Positions 1 through 7,510 are shown, counted from the first letter of the stretch. The stretch: DNA of 12,386 nt from Saprospiraceae bacterium UBA6168 (GCA_002435785.1 DIUC01000077.1:1-12386); one strand, 5' to 3'. A program made the numbers and translations. The notes: generated by a model not told the origin, from the letters alone.

Positions 1-509
1 GCTTCTGCGATTGCTTCAACATCCCACTGCTGGTGCTGGAGGACGTGCCCGGCTTCCTGCCCGGCACCGACCAGGAATGGAACGGCATCATCACCAACGG
101 CGCAAAACTGCTCTACGCCTTCAGCGAGGCCACCGTGCCACGGGTCACGGTCATCACCCGCAAGGCTTACGGTGGCGCTTACGACGTGATGAATTCCAAG
201 CATATCGGTGCCGACATGAACTTCGCCTGGCCCTCTGCCGAGATTGCGGTGATGGGCGCCAAGGGCGCTTCGGAAATCATTTTCAAAAAGGAAATCGAAT
301 CAGCCGACGACCCCGCCGCTATGCTCGACGAGAAGGAACGAGAGTACAAGGAGACCTTCGCCAACCCCTATCGGGCGGCACAACGGGGCTTCATTGATGA
401 AGTGATTGACCCAAAGGACACCCGCCGAAAGCTCATCAAGGCGTTTGCGATGCTTGAAAACAAGGTGGTGGACAGGCCGAGGCGGAAGCATGGGAATATA
501 CCGCTGTGA
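1..509 (+). CDS. pccB: Acyl-CoA (propionyl-CoA) carboxylase beta subunit, C-terminal part
   Basis: This is the 3' part of a biotin-dependent carboxylase carboxyltransferase subunit; the window opens inside the gene, in frame from base 3. The visible 168 residues begin in the C-terminal crotonase-like subdomain. Family features are PLLVLEDVPGFLPGTDQEWNGII, RKAYGGAYDVMNSKHIGAD, NFAWPSAEIAVMGAKGA and the typical ending RKHGNIPL. The enzyme moves the carboxyl group from biotin to propionyl-CoA (or a related acyl-CoA), giving methylmalonyl-CoA in the cytoplasm. Exact acyl specificity cannot be read from this part, so the symbol is the usual family assignment. The stop (507-509) is followed directly by a hairpin terminator, and the gene converges on rpoN. 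No frame disruption is seen. Confidence 0.93.
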   Translation, partial: FCDCFNIPLLVLEDVPGFLPGTDQEWNGIITNGAKLLYAFSEATVPRVTVITRKAYGGAYDVMNSKHIGADMNFAWPSAEIAVMGAKGASEIIFKKEIESADDPAAMLDEKEREYKETFANPYRAAQRGFIDEVIDPKDTRRKLIKAFAMLENKVVDRPRRKHGNIPL

Positions 510-525
510 GTTTTCCCAAAAAACG

Positions 526-565
526 AAAACGGGCCTCGCCATCACTGACGAAGCCCGTTTTTTTT
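526..565 (+). terminator. Hairpin terminator between pccB and rpoN, probably bidirectional
   Basis: A 9-bp stem pairs AAAACGGGC (526-534) with GCCCGTTTT (553-561). An inner TCG/CGA pairing (536-538/549-551) could extend it past one mismatch. Eight T residues follow at 558-565. On the minus strand the stem is followed by CG and six T, so the same structure can also stop rpoN transcripts. It lies 17 bases after the pccB stop and 17 before the rpoN stop. Confidence 0.85.
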
Positions 566-581
566 ATGATAAACTGCTGTT

Positions 582-2147
582 TTACAATTCTTTCCGCAAC
601 CTCGCCACCGAGATGTTCAACTGCTCCCGGTACTTCGCCACGGTGCGGCGGGCGATGTTGTAGCCTTTTTTCATCAACATGCTTTTCAGCTTTTCGTCAG
701 AGAGCGGCTTGCGCTTGTTTTCGGCGCTGATGATGTCGGTGAGGATTTTCTTCACTTCTAAGGTAGACACCTCTAAGCCATCCTGGTTCTGGAGGCTCTC
801 AGAGAAAAAGTCCTTGAGGCGCTTGGTTCCGAACTCCGTCTGCACGAATTTGCTGTTGGCTACCCGTGACACGGTGGAAATGTCCAATCCGGTGATGTCG
901 GCGATGTCCTTCAAAATCATCGGGCGGAGGCGCTTCTGGTCGCCGCTTGAGAAGAACTCGTACTGGTAGTTCATGATGGCGTACATCGTGTTGAACATCG
1001 TCTGTTGCCGCTGGCGGATGGCATCAATGAACCACTTGGCGCTGTCTATCTTTTGCTTGATGAACAGGATGGCCTCCTTCTCCTTGTTGGTGGCACGACG
1101 TCCGTTGACGGTGTGCTTGTAGGAGCGGAGCATGTCCCGGTAATGGTTGTTGATGTGCAGGTCGGGCGCATTGCGGGTATTGAGCGAAAGCTCCAATTCT
1201 CCGTCGTTGTTGATGATGATGAAGTCCGGCACGATGTAGTGCGTGCTGCGGCTATTGGACACGTGGCCGCTTGCGGGCTTTGGGTTCAACTTCAGGATTT
1301 CGTCAATGGCCTCCTTTAGCTCGTCCTCGGTGAGGTTGAGCTGCCTTTGCAGTCGAGGGTAATGCTTCTTGGTGAACTCGTCAAAGTAGTTCGCAATGAT
1401 TTTCCTTGAAATGGCCAAGATGAGCCGCTCGTCGTAGGAGGTGTCGGACCTCGTCATCTTGTGCTCAATCTGGAGCAGCAAACTTTCCTGAAGGTTGCGG
1501 GCACCGACGCCGGGTGGGTCGAAGCGCTGGATTTTGGCAAGCCAATATTCGATTTCCTCTGGACGGGCGCTCACGTTCTGCGAGAACACGAGGTCGTCGA
1601 GGATGGCATCGTTCTCCCGGCGCAGGTAGCCATCGTCGTCAATGCTGCCGACAATCTGCCGGGCGATAATGCGCTCCCGCTCTTCCTTGAAGTCGAGCAT
1701 CCCAATCTGCGTTTCGAGGTATTCGTGGAAAGTATCTTCCACAGCCACGGGCAAGGTCTTGTTCTCCTCCTCTTGGCCGCCGCTTTCGGTTTGGTACTTG
1801 TAGCTGGCCTCGTCGTCGTCCATGTAGTCGTTGAGGTAGTCGTCGAGCAATACCTCTTCTTCTGGCATGACTTCTTCCCGCTCTAAATCGTCCACTTCAC
1901 CCTCGCCCTCGCCGTTTTCACCTTCGCCTTCACGCTGGTCTTCTTCGGCCTTGGTATCTTCGGTGCGGCCCATTTCGAGGTAGTCCTCCTCCGTGGTGTC
2001 ACCTTCTTCAAGTGCGGGATTTGCCTCCAATTCCTCCTGGATTCGCTGGTCAAGGATTGCAGTTGGTATCTGCAAAAGCTTCATCAACTGAATCTGCTGT
2101 GGCGATAATTTCTGTTGTAACTTTTGAGTAAGTTGTTGTTTCAGCAT
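582..2147 (-). CDS. rpoN: RNA polymerase sigma-54 factor RpoN
   Basis: A 521-residue sigma-54 factor, which directs RNA polymerase to -24/-12 promoters that need AAA+ activators. Region I (about 1-48) is Gln/Leu-rich, with LKQQLTQKLQQKLSPQQIQLMKLLQ and an EELEANPALEEG motif. A very acidic Glu/Asp/Gly-rich linker (about 46-130) follows as region II. The core-binding region III comes next (DPPGVGARNLQESLLLQ; LNPKPASG). The HTH region (LKDIADITGLDISTVSRVANSKFVQTEFG) precedes the RpoN box ARRTVAKYRE at 499-508. All expected domains are present and the length is normal. The ATG at 2145-2147 starts directly at the conserved region I. No Shine-Dalgarno is visible, as is common in Bacteroidota. No sigma-54 activator gene lies nearby in the window. 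Confidence 0.98.
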   Translation of the reverse strand: MLKQQLTQKLQQKLSPQQIQLMKLLQIPTAILDQRIQEELEANPALEEGDTTEEDYLEMGRTEDTKAEEDQREGEGENGEGEGEVDDLEREEVMPEEEVLLDDYLNDYMDDDEASYKYQTESGGQEEENKTLPVAVEDTFHEYLETQIGMLDFKEERERIIARQIVGSIDDDGYLRRENDAILDDLVFSQNVSARPEEIEYWLAKIQRFDPPGVGARNLQESLLLQIEHKMTRSDTSYDERLILAISRKIIANYFDEFTKKHYPRLQRQLNLTEDELKEAIDEILKLNPKPASGHVSNSRSTHYIVPDFIIINNDGELELSLNTRNAPDLHINNHYRDMLRSYKHTVNGRRATNKEKEAILFIKQKIDSAKWFIDAIRQRQQTMFNTMYAIMNYQYEFFSSGDQKRLRPMILKDIADITGLDISTVSRVANSKFVQTEFGTKRLKDFFSESLQNQDGLEVSTLEVKKILTDIISAENKRKPLSDEKLKSMLMKKGYNIARRTVAKYREQLNISVARLRKEL

Positions 2148-2361
2148 CGTTTCTACTTAATTTGTGTTCTCTTGTTTGCTTGTCCACAGTGAATGCTGAG
2201 CGAAAAATTTTTCCAAAATAAAGTATTTTTTTTCAGAAAAGCCAGTGTTTGCACTAAAATATTCGAAATATTTTTCTTCGATTAAATTAAGATAAAAATG
2301 AATAATATCAATAAAACAAGGTGTTTTGTAGCGCTTGCAGGTTGGCAGCGGATTCTCTATC

Positions 2362-2394
2362 CAAAAATATGCCATAAAAATTTAATCTAAGCAA
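2362..2394 (-). promoter_or_regulatory. Candidate rpoN promoter
   Basis: Read on the minus strand, TATTTTTG at 2362-2369 matches the Bacteroidota -7 consensus TAnnTTTG. A TTG at 2392-2394 lies 22 bases upstream, in the range for the -33 element. It would give rpoN a leader of roughly 200 bases. The match could be chance in such AT-rich DNA. Confidence 0.3.
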
Positions 2395-2489
2395 CCATTT
2401 TCCCCCAAAACTTGGCATAGTGGCCATTATGTCAATGGATTGAAGGAAAGCCGGTTCGGAAAAAAAAGCTGGCGAAGCCCCAAACTTTC

Positions 2490-2497
2490 TAATTTTG
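2490..2497 (+). promoter_or_regulatory. Candidate -7 element for the yjbQ-like gene
   Basis: TAATTTTG matches TAnnTTTG exactly and ends 27 bases before the ATG at 2525. No TTTG is seen at the expected -33 distance, so support rests on the -7 box and its position. Confidence 0.4.
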
Positions 2498-2524
2498 CCA
2501 AAGGCTTAACTTGTTTTTCACCCA

Positions 2525-2935
2525 ATGGTCAAACAAACCGAATTTTCACTGACTGCCTACCCTCGTGGTTTCCACCTGATAACGGAAGAAGTGCTGCGCC
2601 AAACCGGGCCTTTGCCATCGGAGGGCTTGCTTCATTTGTTTATCAAGCACACCAGCGCCGGGCTGGCCATCAACGAAAACGCCGACCCGTCGGTCAGGGT
2701 TGATTTCGAGGGGTTCTTCAACCGCCTCGTGCCAGAGGGACTGCCGTTCCTTACCCATACGATCGAGGGTCCGGACGACATGCCCGCTCACGTCAAGTCG
2801 GTGCTGTCGGGCGCTTCGGTCAGCATACCCATCACGGGCGGCAAGTTGAACCTGGGCACGTGGCAAGGCATTTACCTCTGCGAGTTCCGAAATTACGGGG
2901 GGAGGCGCAAATTGGTTGCGACGGTCTATTGCTGA
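2525..2935 (+). CDS. YjbQ family protein (UPF0047, secondary thiamine-phosphate synthase-like)
   Basis: The 136-residue protein fits the length of the YjbQ/UPF0047 family. Conserved family blocks are all present: HTSAGLAINENADPSV (42-57), HTIEGPDDMPAHVKSVL (78-94) and KLNLGTWQGIYLCEFR (107-122). The His/Asp residues of these blocks form the presumed metal or active site. Family members are annotated as secondary thiamine-phosphate synthases because one can weakly complement a thiE defect; the physiological role is not settled. The protein is probably cytoplasmic, with no signal peptide or membrane segment. The gene stands alone, divergent from rpoN and about 100 bases from the next gene. I use the ATG at 2525, which gives the family's normal N-terminus. 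Confidence 0.93.
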   Translation: MVKQTEFSLTAYPRGFHLITEEVLRQTGPLPSEGLLHLFIKHTSAGLAINENADPSVRVDFEGFFNRLVPEGLPFLTHTIEGPDDMPAHVKSVLSGASVSIPITGGKLNLGTWQGIYLCEFRNYGGRRKLVATVYC

Positions 2936-3037
2936 CAGAAGGATTTTTAAACCTTCAAGCCAATAACCAACTGGTATTCAAGCTTTTTAAAAATAATAAA
3001 ATAAATAATTTGTAATCGGATTTCCGGTTCGCTCAAC

Positions 3038-3670
3038 ATGGAACTACTTTGGAACGGCATAAAACTCGGCCTCGTGCTCAGCGTGCTCACTGGCCCGATA
3101 GTTTTTGCGCTGTTGCAGACGAGCATTGAGCAGGGGTTTCGGGCGGGCGCTACGGTGGCAATGGGCATTTGGGCCAGCGACCTTGTTTTCGTGGCCATCA
3201 CCTATTTTGGCGTGACATACGTGGCTGAATTGGCCAAATGGGAAGGGCTGGAGTTTTGGCTGGGCGTAGCTGGTGGCATCATCCTGCTGGTGGTCGGTGC
3301 AAGCATGTTGCTCCTGAACCCACCATCCGAAGAGCATTTGGCACAGGAAAAAGCCGTTCGGTTCTCGTCGAGGTTTTCCCTTTGGACCAAGGGCTTTCTC
3401 ATCAACACCATCAACCCGTTCACGTTTTTTTTCTGGCTTGGCGTTTCTGGAATGCTTTTCACCAAACAGGCGTTGCAGCCCGAGCAGGCGCAGCTTTTTT
3501 ACGGCGGGCTTTTTGGCACCATCGTCTGCACCGATTGCGCCAAAGTGGGATTGGCGAAGTTTATCCGGCGTTGGCTGAAACCAAAAAACATACTTTTGAT
3601 ACGAAAAATCGCCGGAATCACCCTCCTCGTTTTCGGCATCGTTTTGTTTTTTAGAGCTTTAAACAATTGA
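3038..3670 (+). CDS. LysE family transporter
   Basis: A 210-residue membrane protein of the LysE/RhtB amino-acid exporter superfamily. The N-terminus has the family motif GLVLSVLTGPIVFALLQTSIEQGFRAGATVAMG (about 11-43). Hydrophobic segments fall near residues 8-28, 40-62, 70-92, 122-140, 150-172 and 185-207, consistent with about six helices. A conserved-type block LINTINPFTFFFWLGV lies around 120-136. It probably exports small amino-acid-like solutes across the inner membrane; the substrate is unknown. The last gap before the next gene is 19 bases, suggesting co-transcription with the YbjQ and smpB genes. The ATG at 3038 places the first helix at the N-terminus as expected. No Shine-Dalgarno is visible. 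Confidence 0.9.
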   Translation: MELLWNGIKLGLVLSVLTGPIVFALLQTSIEQGFRAGATVAMGIWASDLVFVAITYFGVTYVAELAKWEGLEFWLGVAGGIILLVVGASMLLLNPPSEEHLAQEKAVRFSSRFSLWTKGFLINTINPFTFFFWLGVSGMLFTKQALQPEQAQLFYGGLFGTIVCTDCAKVGLAKFIRRWLKPKNILLIRKIAGITLLVFGIVLFFRALNN

Positions 3671-3689
3671 CTATCAAATCCTTACCAAT

Positions 3690-4019
3690 ATGGCAAGCAA
3701 TAAAATAATCACATCCACCACCGACTACATACCCGGAAGGGAGGTCGTGGAGGTCATAGACATCGTCCGGGGCAGTACGGTGCGTGCAAGGAACATCGGG
3801 CGTGACATCGTGGCTGGCTTACGCAACATTGTGGGCGGTGAAATCACGGAGTACACCATGTTGTTGGCAGAATCCCGGGAGCAGGCGCTCGACCGGATGA
3901 TGGCCGATGCTGAACGAATTGGCGCCGATGCCGTTATTAACGTGCGCTTCATGACCTCGATGGTGATGCAGAACGCAGCGGAGATTTTAGCTTACGGAAC
4001 CGCAGTAAAACTGAAGTAG
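3690..4019 (+). CDS. YbjQ family protein (UPF0145, heavy-metal-binding-domain family)
   Basis: The 109-residue protein matches the YbjQ/UPF0145 family along its whole length. It has an N-terminal ITSTTDYIPGREVVEVIDIVRGSTVRARNIGRDI stretch (7-40) and LRNIVGGEITEYTMLLAESREQALDRM (44-70). The C-terminal block is GADAVINVRF followed by ILAYGTAVKLK. Family members form compact oligomeric rings; a metal-binding role is suggested by the family name, but no cysteine or histidine cluster is seen here and function is unknown. It is probably cytosolic. It sits 19 bases after the LysE-family gene and 9 bases before smpB, so the three are likely one transcription unit. Confidence 0.93.
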   Translation: MASNKIITSTTDYIPGREVVEVIDIVRGSTVRARNIGRDIVAGLRNIVGGEITEYTMLLAESREQALDRMMADAERIGADAVINVRFMTSMVMQNAAEILAYGTAVKLK

Positions 4020-4028
4020 TTAAGAGAC

Positions 4029-4496
4029 ATGGGAAACACAAAAGAAATAGTCAATCGTCGTGCTTCGCACGAATTTCAATTCCTCTCCAATTTTGAGGCG
4101 GGTATCGTACTGGGCGGGTCGGAGTTGAAGTCCATCCGGGCGGGCCATGCGGGCCTCACCGACGCCTACTGCATCTTCGTCAACGGGGAGCTTTGGGTCA
4201 AGAGCCTGTACATCAAGGAGTACGAAAATGCCAACGCTTACAGCGTCCGCCCCTCCCGCCGTGACCGCAAGCTGCTGCTGCACAAGTCGGAATTGCGCAA
4301 GCTGGAAAAACGGGTGAAGGAAAAGGGCCTGAGCATCGTGCCGTACAAAATTTACTTCTCCGACCGGAATTTTGTGAAAATCGAAATCGCCTTGGCACAG
4401 GGCAAGAAGTCGTTCGACAAGCGGGAATCCATCAAGGAAAAGGACTCCAAGCGGGATATTGATAGGATGATGAAGTCGAAGGGACGGTTGAGTTAA
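4029..4496 (+). CDS. smpB: SsrA-binding protein SmpB
   Basis: The 155-residue protein has the standard SmpB layout. It opens with NRRASHEF (9-16), then NFEAGIVLGGSELKSIRAGHAGLTDAY (21-47). The tmRNA-binding barrel includes RRDRKLLLHKSELRKL (77-92) and GLSIVPYKIYFSDRNFVKIEIALAQGKKSFDKRESIKEKDS (100-140). It ends in a basic tail (KRDIDRMMKSKGRLS) that in the family folds into the mRNA channel. SmpB delivers tmRNA to stalled ribosomes in trans-translation. AAGAGA 5 bases before the ATG at 4029 is a weak ribosome-binding-like purine stretch. The start follows the YbjQ-family stop by 9 bases. The stop TAA (4494-4496) overlaps the scpA stop on the other strand. The tmRNA gene ssrA is not in the window. 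Confidence 0.97.
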   Translation: MGNTKEIVNRRASHEFQFLSNFEAGIVLGGSELKSIRAGHAGLTDAYCIFVNGELWVKSLYIKEYENANAYSVRPSRRDRKLLLHKSELRKLEKRVKEKGLSIVPYKIYFSDRNFVKIEIALAQGKKSFDKRESIKEKDSKRDIDRMMKSKGRLS

Positions 4497-5317
4497 TTTG
4501 GTGACTGCTGATTGATAATTGGTGACTGGTCTGCTTCATCGGGCATGTCACTTTCAATCACCTCCCTCTCCTCCGGCAAACTCACCCAAAAATTGTTCAT
4601 CCCCTCTCCCTGCGTGATGGCCACCAACTGCATGTTGAGCAGTTCCAACAGGCCAAGGAAGGTCACAATGGCCTGAATCCGGTTTTCCAACTTCGCAAAC
4701 AGCGACCTGAAATCCGTCTTTTTACCCTTCTTCAATTTGGAAAAAATATAGTCCTGCTGCGCCGCAATGGTGTAGTCGAACTTGACGATGGTATGCACGA
4801 CGTGCTTTTTGTCGTCCATTTCCATGCGGTTCACCAATTTCTCAAAGGTCTTCAGCAGCTTGAACAGCGTGAGGCTCTCCAACTCCACGTCCACCAGCGC
4901 CTTTGTGGCGATTTGCTGGAGTTCCCGGCTCACGTTGCCCCGGTGTTCCCGCAGCGCACGGGTTTCTTCGAGTTGGCGCATCTCGTCCAGTACGCTTTTG
5001 TAGCGCTTGTATTCCAGCAGGCGGGTCACCAGTTCTTCCCGTGGGTCAATCTCGTTGCCCTCCTCGTCCACAGGCTTGCGGGGGATGAGCATCTTGGCCT
5101 TGATGCGGCATAGCGTGGCCGCCACAAGGATGAACTCGCTGGCCAAATCCACGTTCAACGCTTCCATCTGGCGGATGTACGCCAAAAAATCTTCCGTTAC
5201 CTTGTGAATGGGGATGTCGTTGATGTCCAGTTCGTCCCGCTCGATGAAGAACAGCAGGAGGTCAAACGGCCCCTCGAACTGGGGTAGGTGGATATTGTAG
5301 GTGGCGGTGTAGGTCAT
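4493..5317 (-). CDS. scpA: Segregation and condensation protein A
   Basis: The 274-residue kleisin ScpA links the two SMC heads and, with ScpB, forms bacterial condensin. The N-terminal block has YNIHLPQFEGPFDLLLFFIERDELDINDIPI (7-37) and the following SMC-neck helix LNVDLASEFILVAATLCRIKAKMLIPRKP (54-82). The C-terminal winged-helix region includes FLGLLELLNMQLVAITQGE, the typical site for the SMC head cap. The last residues (QSPIINQQSPN) come from a 21-bp tandem duplication. An 82-codon gene ends 6 bases upstream, so they are likely co-transcribed. The usual partner scpB is not next to it. The stop overlaps smpB's stop, with no terminator hairpin between the convergent genes. Confidence 0.96.
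   Translation of the reverse strand: MTYTATYNIHLPQFEGPFDLLLFFIERDELDINDIPIHKVTEDFLAYIRQMEALNVDLASEFILVAATLCRIKAKMLIPRKPVDEEGNEIDPREELVTRLLEYKRYKSVLDEMRQLEETRALREHRGNVSRELQQIATKALVDVELESLTLFKLLKTFEKLVNRMEMDDKKHVVHTIVKFDYTIAAQQDYIFSKLKKGKKTDFRSLFAKLENRIQAIVTFLGLLELLNMQLVAITQGEGMNNFWVSLPEEREVIESDMPDEADQSPIINQQSPN
4498..4528. repeat. 21-bp-period tandem repeat in the 3' end of scpA
   Basis: TTGGTGACTG occurs at 4498-4507 and again at 4519-4528, exactly 21 bases apart. In the scpA frame this gives the duplicated QSP motif in the last residues. It is a small in-frame tandem duplication at the dispensable C-terminal tail. Confidence 0.7.
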
Positions 5318-5323
5318 TGTTTG

Positions 5324-5572
5324 TTAAGCAACTGACTTCATTCTCAGCATCGTCGCCATCTCTTCCAACTGCTCGGTCAAGTGCTTGCGCTGTGCCTTCG
5401 TGAGTTTATCACCCTTCAATTCCTCGCCAAGTGACTTAATGGGTTCCATCGTGAACTCCAGCAAATCATTGATGGGCAAGGCCAACATATATTCCTTCAA
5501 CATGGTAAGTTGTTGGTAGCGGTCTTTTTCCACAAGGTATTTATCAATGAAAATCTGATGTTTGGAAGCCAT
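5324..5572 (-). CDS. Small conserved-looking protein upstream of scpA, function unknown
   Basis: I do not recognise this 82-residue protein. It is highly charged and predicted helical, with a KYLVEKDRYQQLTMLKEYMLALPINDLLEF half and a Lys/Glu-rich half (EELKGDKLTKAQRKHLTEQLEEMATML). No signal peptide, membrane segment or cysteine is present, so it is probably a cytosolic helical-bundle protein. Its stop lies 6 bases before the scpA start and its ATG lies 11 bases after the stop of the 58-codon gene, so the three look like one operon. Codon use resembles that of scpA. A role linked to condensin is only suggested by position. Confidence 0.75.
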   Translation of the reverse strand: MASKHQIFIDKYLVEKDRYQQLTMLKEYMLALPINDLLEFTMEPIKSLGEELKGDKLTKAQRKHLTEQLEEMATMLRMKSVA

Positions 5573-5583
5573 TTTCGATGAAT

Positions 5584-5760
5584 TTAAGATTTGGAGTTTT
5601 TGTCATTGTCCAAGCGGTTGATTTCGTCAAGCCTGATGTCTATGAATTCTTGATAGCCTTTCAACCCCAGTTTTTCCTTGAACTCCTTTTCAAACCAGAC
5701 GGCAATCGTCAATTGGTCTTTCAACAGTTTGATTCGTTGCTCACGTTGCTTGTCCGTCAT
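5584..5760 (-). CDS. 58-residue protein, first gene of the scpA cluster, function unknown
   Basis: I read this short gene directly: ATG at 5758-5760, stop TAA at 5584-5586. The protein starts MTDKQREQRIKLLKDQLTIA and continues VWFEKEFKEKLGLKGYQEF, then IDIRLDEINRLDNDKNSKS. It is rich in Lys/Glu, probably helical and soluble. It ends 11 bases before the 82-codon gene. A TAnnTTTG match (5783-5790) sits 22 bases upstream of its ATG, which supports it as the first gene of the scpA operon. I know no family for it. The remaining doubt is its small size; the opposite-strand frame at 5578-5769 lacks any such support. Confidence 0.6.
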   Translation of the reverse strand: MTDKQREQRIKLLKDQLTIAVWFEKEFKEKLGLKGYQEFIDIRLDEINRLDNDKNSKS

Positions 5761-5782
5761 TTTTTTTGAAGTTTTCTCTTGA

Positions 5783-5790
5783 CAAACTTA
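5783..5790 (-). promoter_or_regulatory. Candidate -7 element for the scpA operon
   Basis: On the minus strand TAAGTTTG matches TAnnTTTG exactly, 22 bases before the ATG of the 58-codon gene. This predicts a short leader of about 15 bases. A TTTTTGAT lies upstream but too close (12 bases) to be an ideal -33 element. Confidence 0.42.
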
Positions 5791-5956
5791 AAGATTTTTC
5801 ATCAAAAATTCGGTATTATATCAAAAATGTTGGAGCTGGACGATATCTGCAAAATATAGAAGAAATCATATTGTCAGCAACAATCCCAGTTGAAATAGGC
5901 TTTGCTGAAATCTTTCTTTTTCAAATCATCTGCATTGATGAAAATATGTGCGACAT

Positions 5957-7246
5957 TCAAATACTCACCTCAACTGATTCATACAACGGATACCCCGCCA
6001 TAAACCGATTCACCTCCTTCCTTGTCTCCTGAATCAACTCCTCGTTCTCCACGTCCATTACCAGTGCATCAATCCACTCGACTGTGCGGCGGAAATCAGC
6101 CTCCACGAAGCCACGGGTGGTCATGGCTGCTGTCCCGATGCGGATGCCGGACGTGACCATTGGCGAAGCCGTATCGAAAGGCACCATGTTCTTGTTCACC
6201 GTGATGTCTGCACGCACGAGCGCCTCTTCGGCTTGTTTGCCCGTCACGCCTTTTGAACGAAGGTCAATGAGCATCAAGTGGTTGTCCGTGCCGCCGGAGA
6301 TGATTTTGTAGCCTTTTTCAACGAAAGCAGCTGCCATTGCCTGTGCGTTTTTCATCACCTGAGCGCCATAGGTCTTAAACGCCGGTTGGAGTGCCTCGCC
6401 AAAAGCCACTGCCTTGGCAGCGATGACATGCTCCAACGGCCCGCCCTGCATTCCGGGGAAGACACCACTGTTGAGGATGGTGCCCATTTTTATCATGGTG
6501 CCGTTCTTCTGGGTGCGGCCCCACGGGTTGTCGAAGTTTTTGCCGAGCATGATGATGCCGCCACGAGGGCCACGAAGCGTCTTGTGCGTGGTGGAAGTGA
6601 CGATATGGCAATGCTCCATCGGGTCGTTGAGCAGGCCGGCGGCGATGAGGCCAGCAGGGTGTGCAATGTCGGCGAGGAGCAGGGCGCCCACCTTGTCGGC
6701 GATTTCCCGGAAGCGCTTGTAGTCCCAGTCACGGGAGTAGGCCGAGGCGCCGCAGACGATGAGCTTTGGTTGCTCCGCAATGGCGATGGCCTCTACTTTG
6801 TCCATGTCAATCGTACCGGTGGCCTCTTCCACGCCATAGAAAACAGGTTTGTAAACCTTGCCACTAAAATTGACGGGCGAGCCATGCGAGAGGTGGCCGC
6901 CGTGCGCAAGGTTGAGGCCCAAAATTTTGTCGCCGGGATTGAGGCAAGCGAGGAAAACCGCCGCATTGGCTTGTGCGCCAGCATGTGGCTGCACATTGGC
7001 GTACTCTGCCCCGAATAGCTGCTTGAGGCGGTCAATGGCGAGTTCTTCCACTTGGTCCACTATCTCGCAGCCACCGTAGTAGCGCTTGCCTGGGTAGCCT
7101 TCGGCATATTTGTTGGTCAGACAAGAACCCATTGCCCGGATGACCGCTTGGCTGGTGAAGTTCTCAGAAGCGATTAGTTCGATGCCATGACGCTGGCGTT
7201 CCAGTTCCAGGTCAATCAGGTTGAAGACGGCAGTATCTATTGTCAT
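5957..7246 (-). CDS. glyA: Serine hydroxymethyltransferase
   Basis: A 429-residue PLP enzyme that interconverts serine plus tetrahydrofolate with glycine plus 5,10-methylene-tetrahydrofolate in the cytoplasm. Visible signatures are LELERQRHGIELIASENFTS (13-32), NKYAEGYPGKRYYGGCE (45-61), NVQPHAGAQAN (84-94) and the PLP-side ADIAHPAGL with Asp193 and His196. The Schiff-base lysine is Lys222 in TSTTHKTLRGPRGG. Length and motifs are normal. The frame stays open to 7327, but the family N-terminus begins at the ATG at 7244-7246 (MTIDTAVFNLIDLEL); the upstream 27 codons look non-coding. The gene appears monocistronic, with AT-rich gaps on both sides and no clear promoter match. Confidence 0.97.
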   Translation of the reverse strand: MTIDTAVFNLIDLELERQRHGIELIASENFTSQAVIRAMGSCLTNKYAEGYPGKRYYGGCEIVDQVEELAIDRLKQLFGAEYANVQPHAGAQANAAVFLACLNPGDKILGLNLAHGGHLSHGSPVNFSGKVYKPVFYGVEEATGTIDMDKVEAIAIAEQPKLIVCGASAYSRDWDYKRFREIADKVGALLLADIAHPAGLIAAGLLNDPMEHCHIVTSTTHKTLRGPRGGIIMLGKNFDNPWGRTQKNGTMIKMGTILNSGVFPGMQGGPLEHVIAAKAVAFGEALQPAFKTYGAQVMKNAQAMAAAFVEKGYKIISGGTDNHLMLIDLRSKGVTGKQAEEALVRADITVNKNMVPFDTASPMVTSGIRIGTAAMTTRGFVEADFRRTVEWIDALVMDVENEELIQETRKEVNRFMAGYPLYESVEVSI

Positions 7247-7286
7247 AAAGTTTGAAAATTGGTCAGTATTGGACAATGGGCGGGAT

Positions 7287-7308
7287 GCAATCAAAGTGCA
7301 ATCAAAGT
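7287..7308. repeat. 11-bp perfect tandem repeat upstream of glyA
   Basis: GCAATCAAAGT is present twice head to tail (7287-7297 and 7298-7308), about 41 bases upstream of the glyA start. One helical turn of spacing is compatible with a protein-binding site, but a simple slippage duplication is equally possible. Confidence 0.6.
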
Positions 7309-7510
7309 CGAAATGAACCCCACACAACCATTTGACCGTAAACAGGTTTTGAAAAAAGGTTTTACCTTCGTAAAAGGCAGGGCGAAGTTACAACAAAACC
7401 CATTGGAAAAACCTTTTTTGGCGGCCAGAATCAGGCTAACGGTTCTGCAATCTGAACAGAAGTTTAACAATATACGCTGTGGCAAACCGTTTAGGTTGGC
7501 CATCTTCCTA

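Larger units (their letters stand above)
2148..2524. other. AT-rich divergent intergenic region between rpoN and the yjbQ-like gene
   Basis: These 377 bases separate two divergently transcribed genes, so both promoters should lie here. They are much more AT-rich than the flanks, with poly-A and poly-T runs. A 72-codon minus-strand frame at 2157-2375 has no family features and coding-unlike composition, so I do not call it. Promoter elements are listed separately. Confidence 0.7.

Noticed and set aside
2157..2375. 72-codon minus-strand frame upstream of rpoN
   Set aside because: It lies in AT-rich intergenic DNA, has no family features, and its composition (Phe, Tyr, Ile, Lys) is what AT-rich non-coding DNA yields.
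6278..7018. 246-codon plus-strand frame inside glyA
   Set aside because: Antisense to conserved serine hydroxymethyltransferase sequence; its length is explained by the GC-rich codons of glyA.
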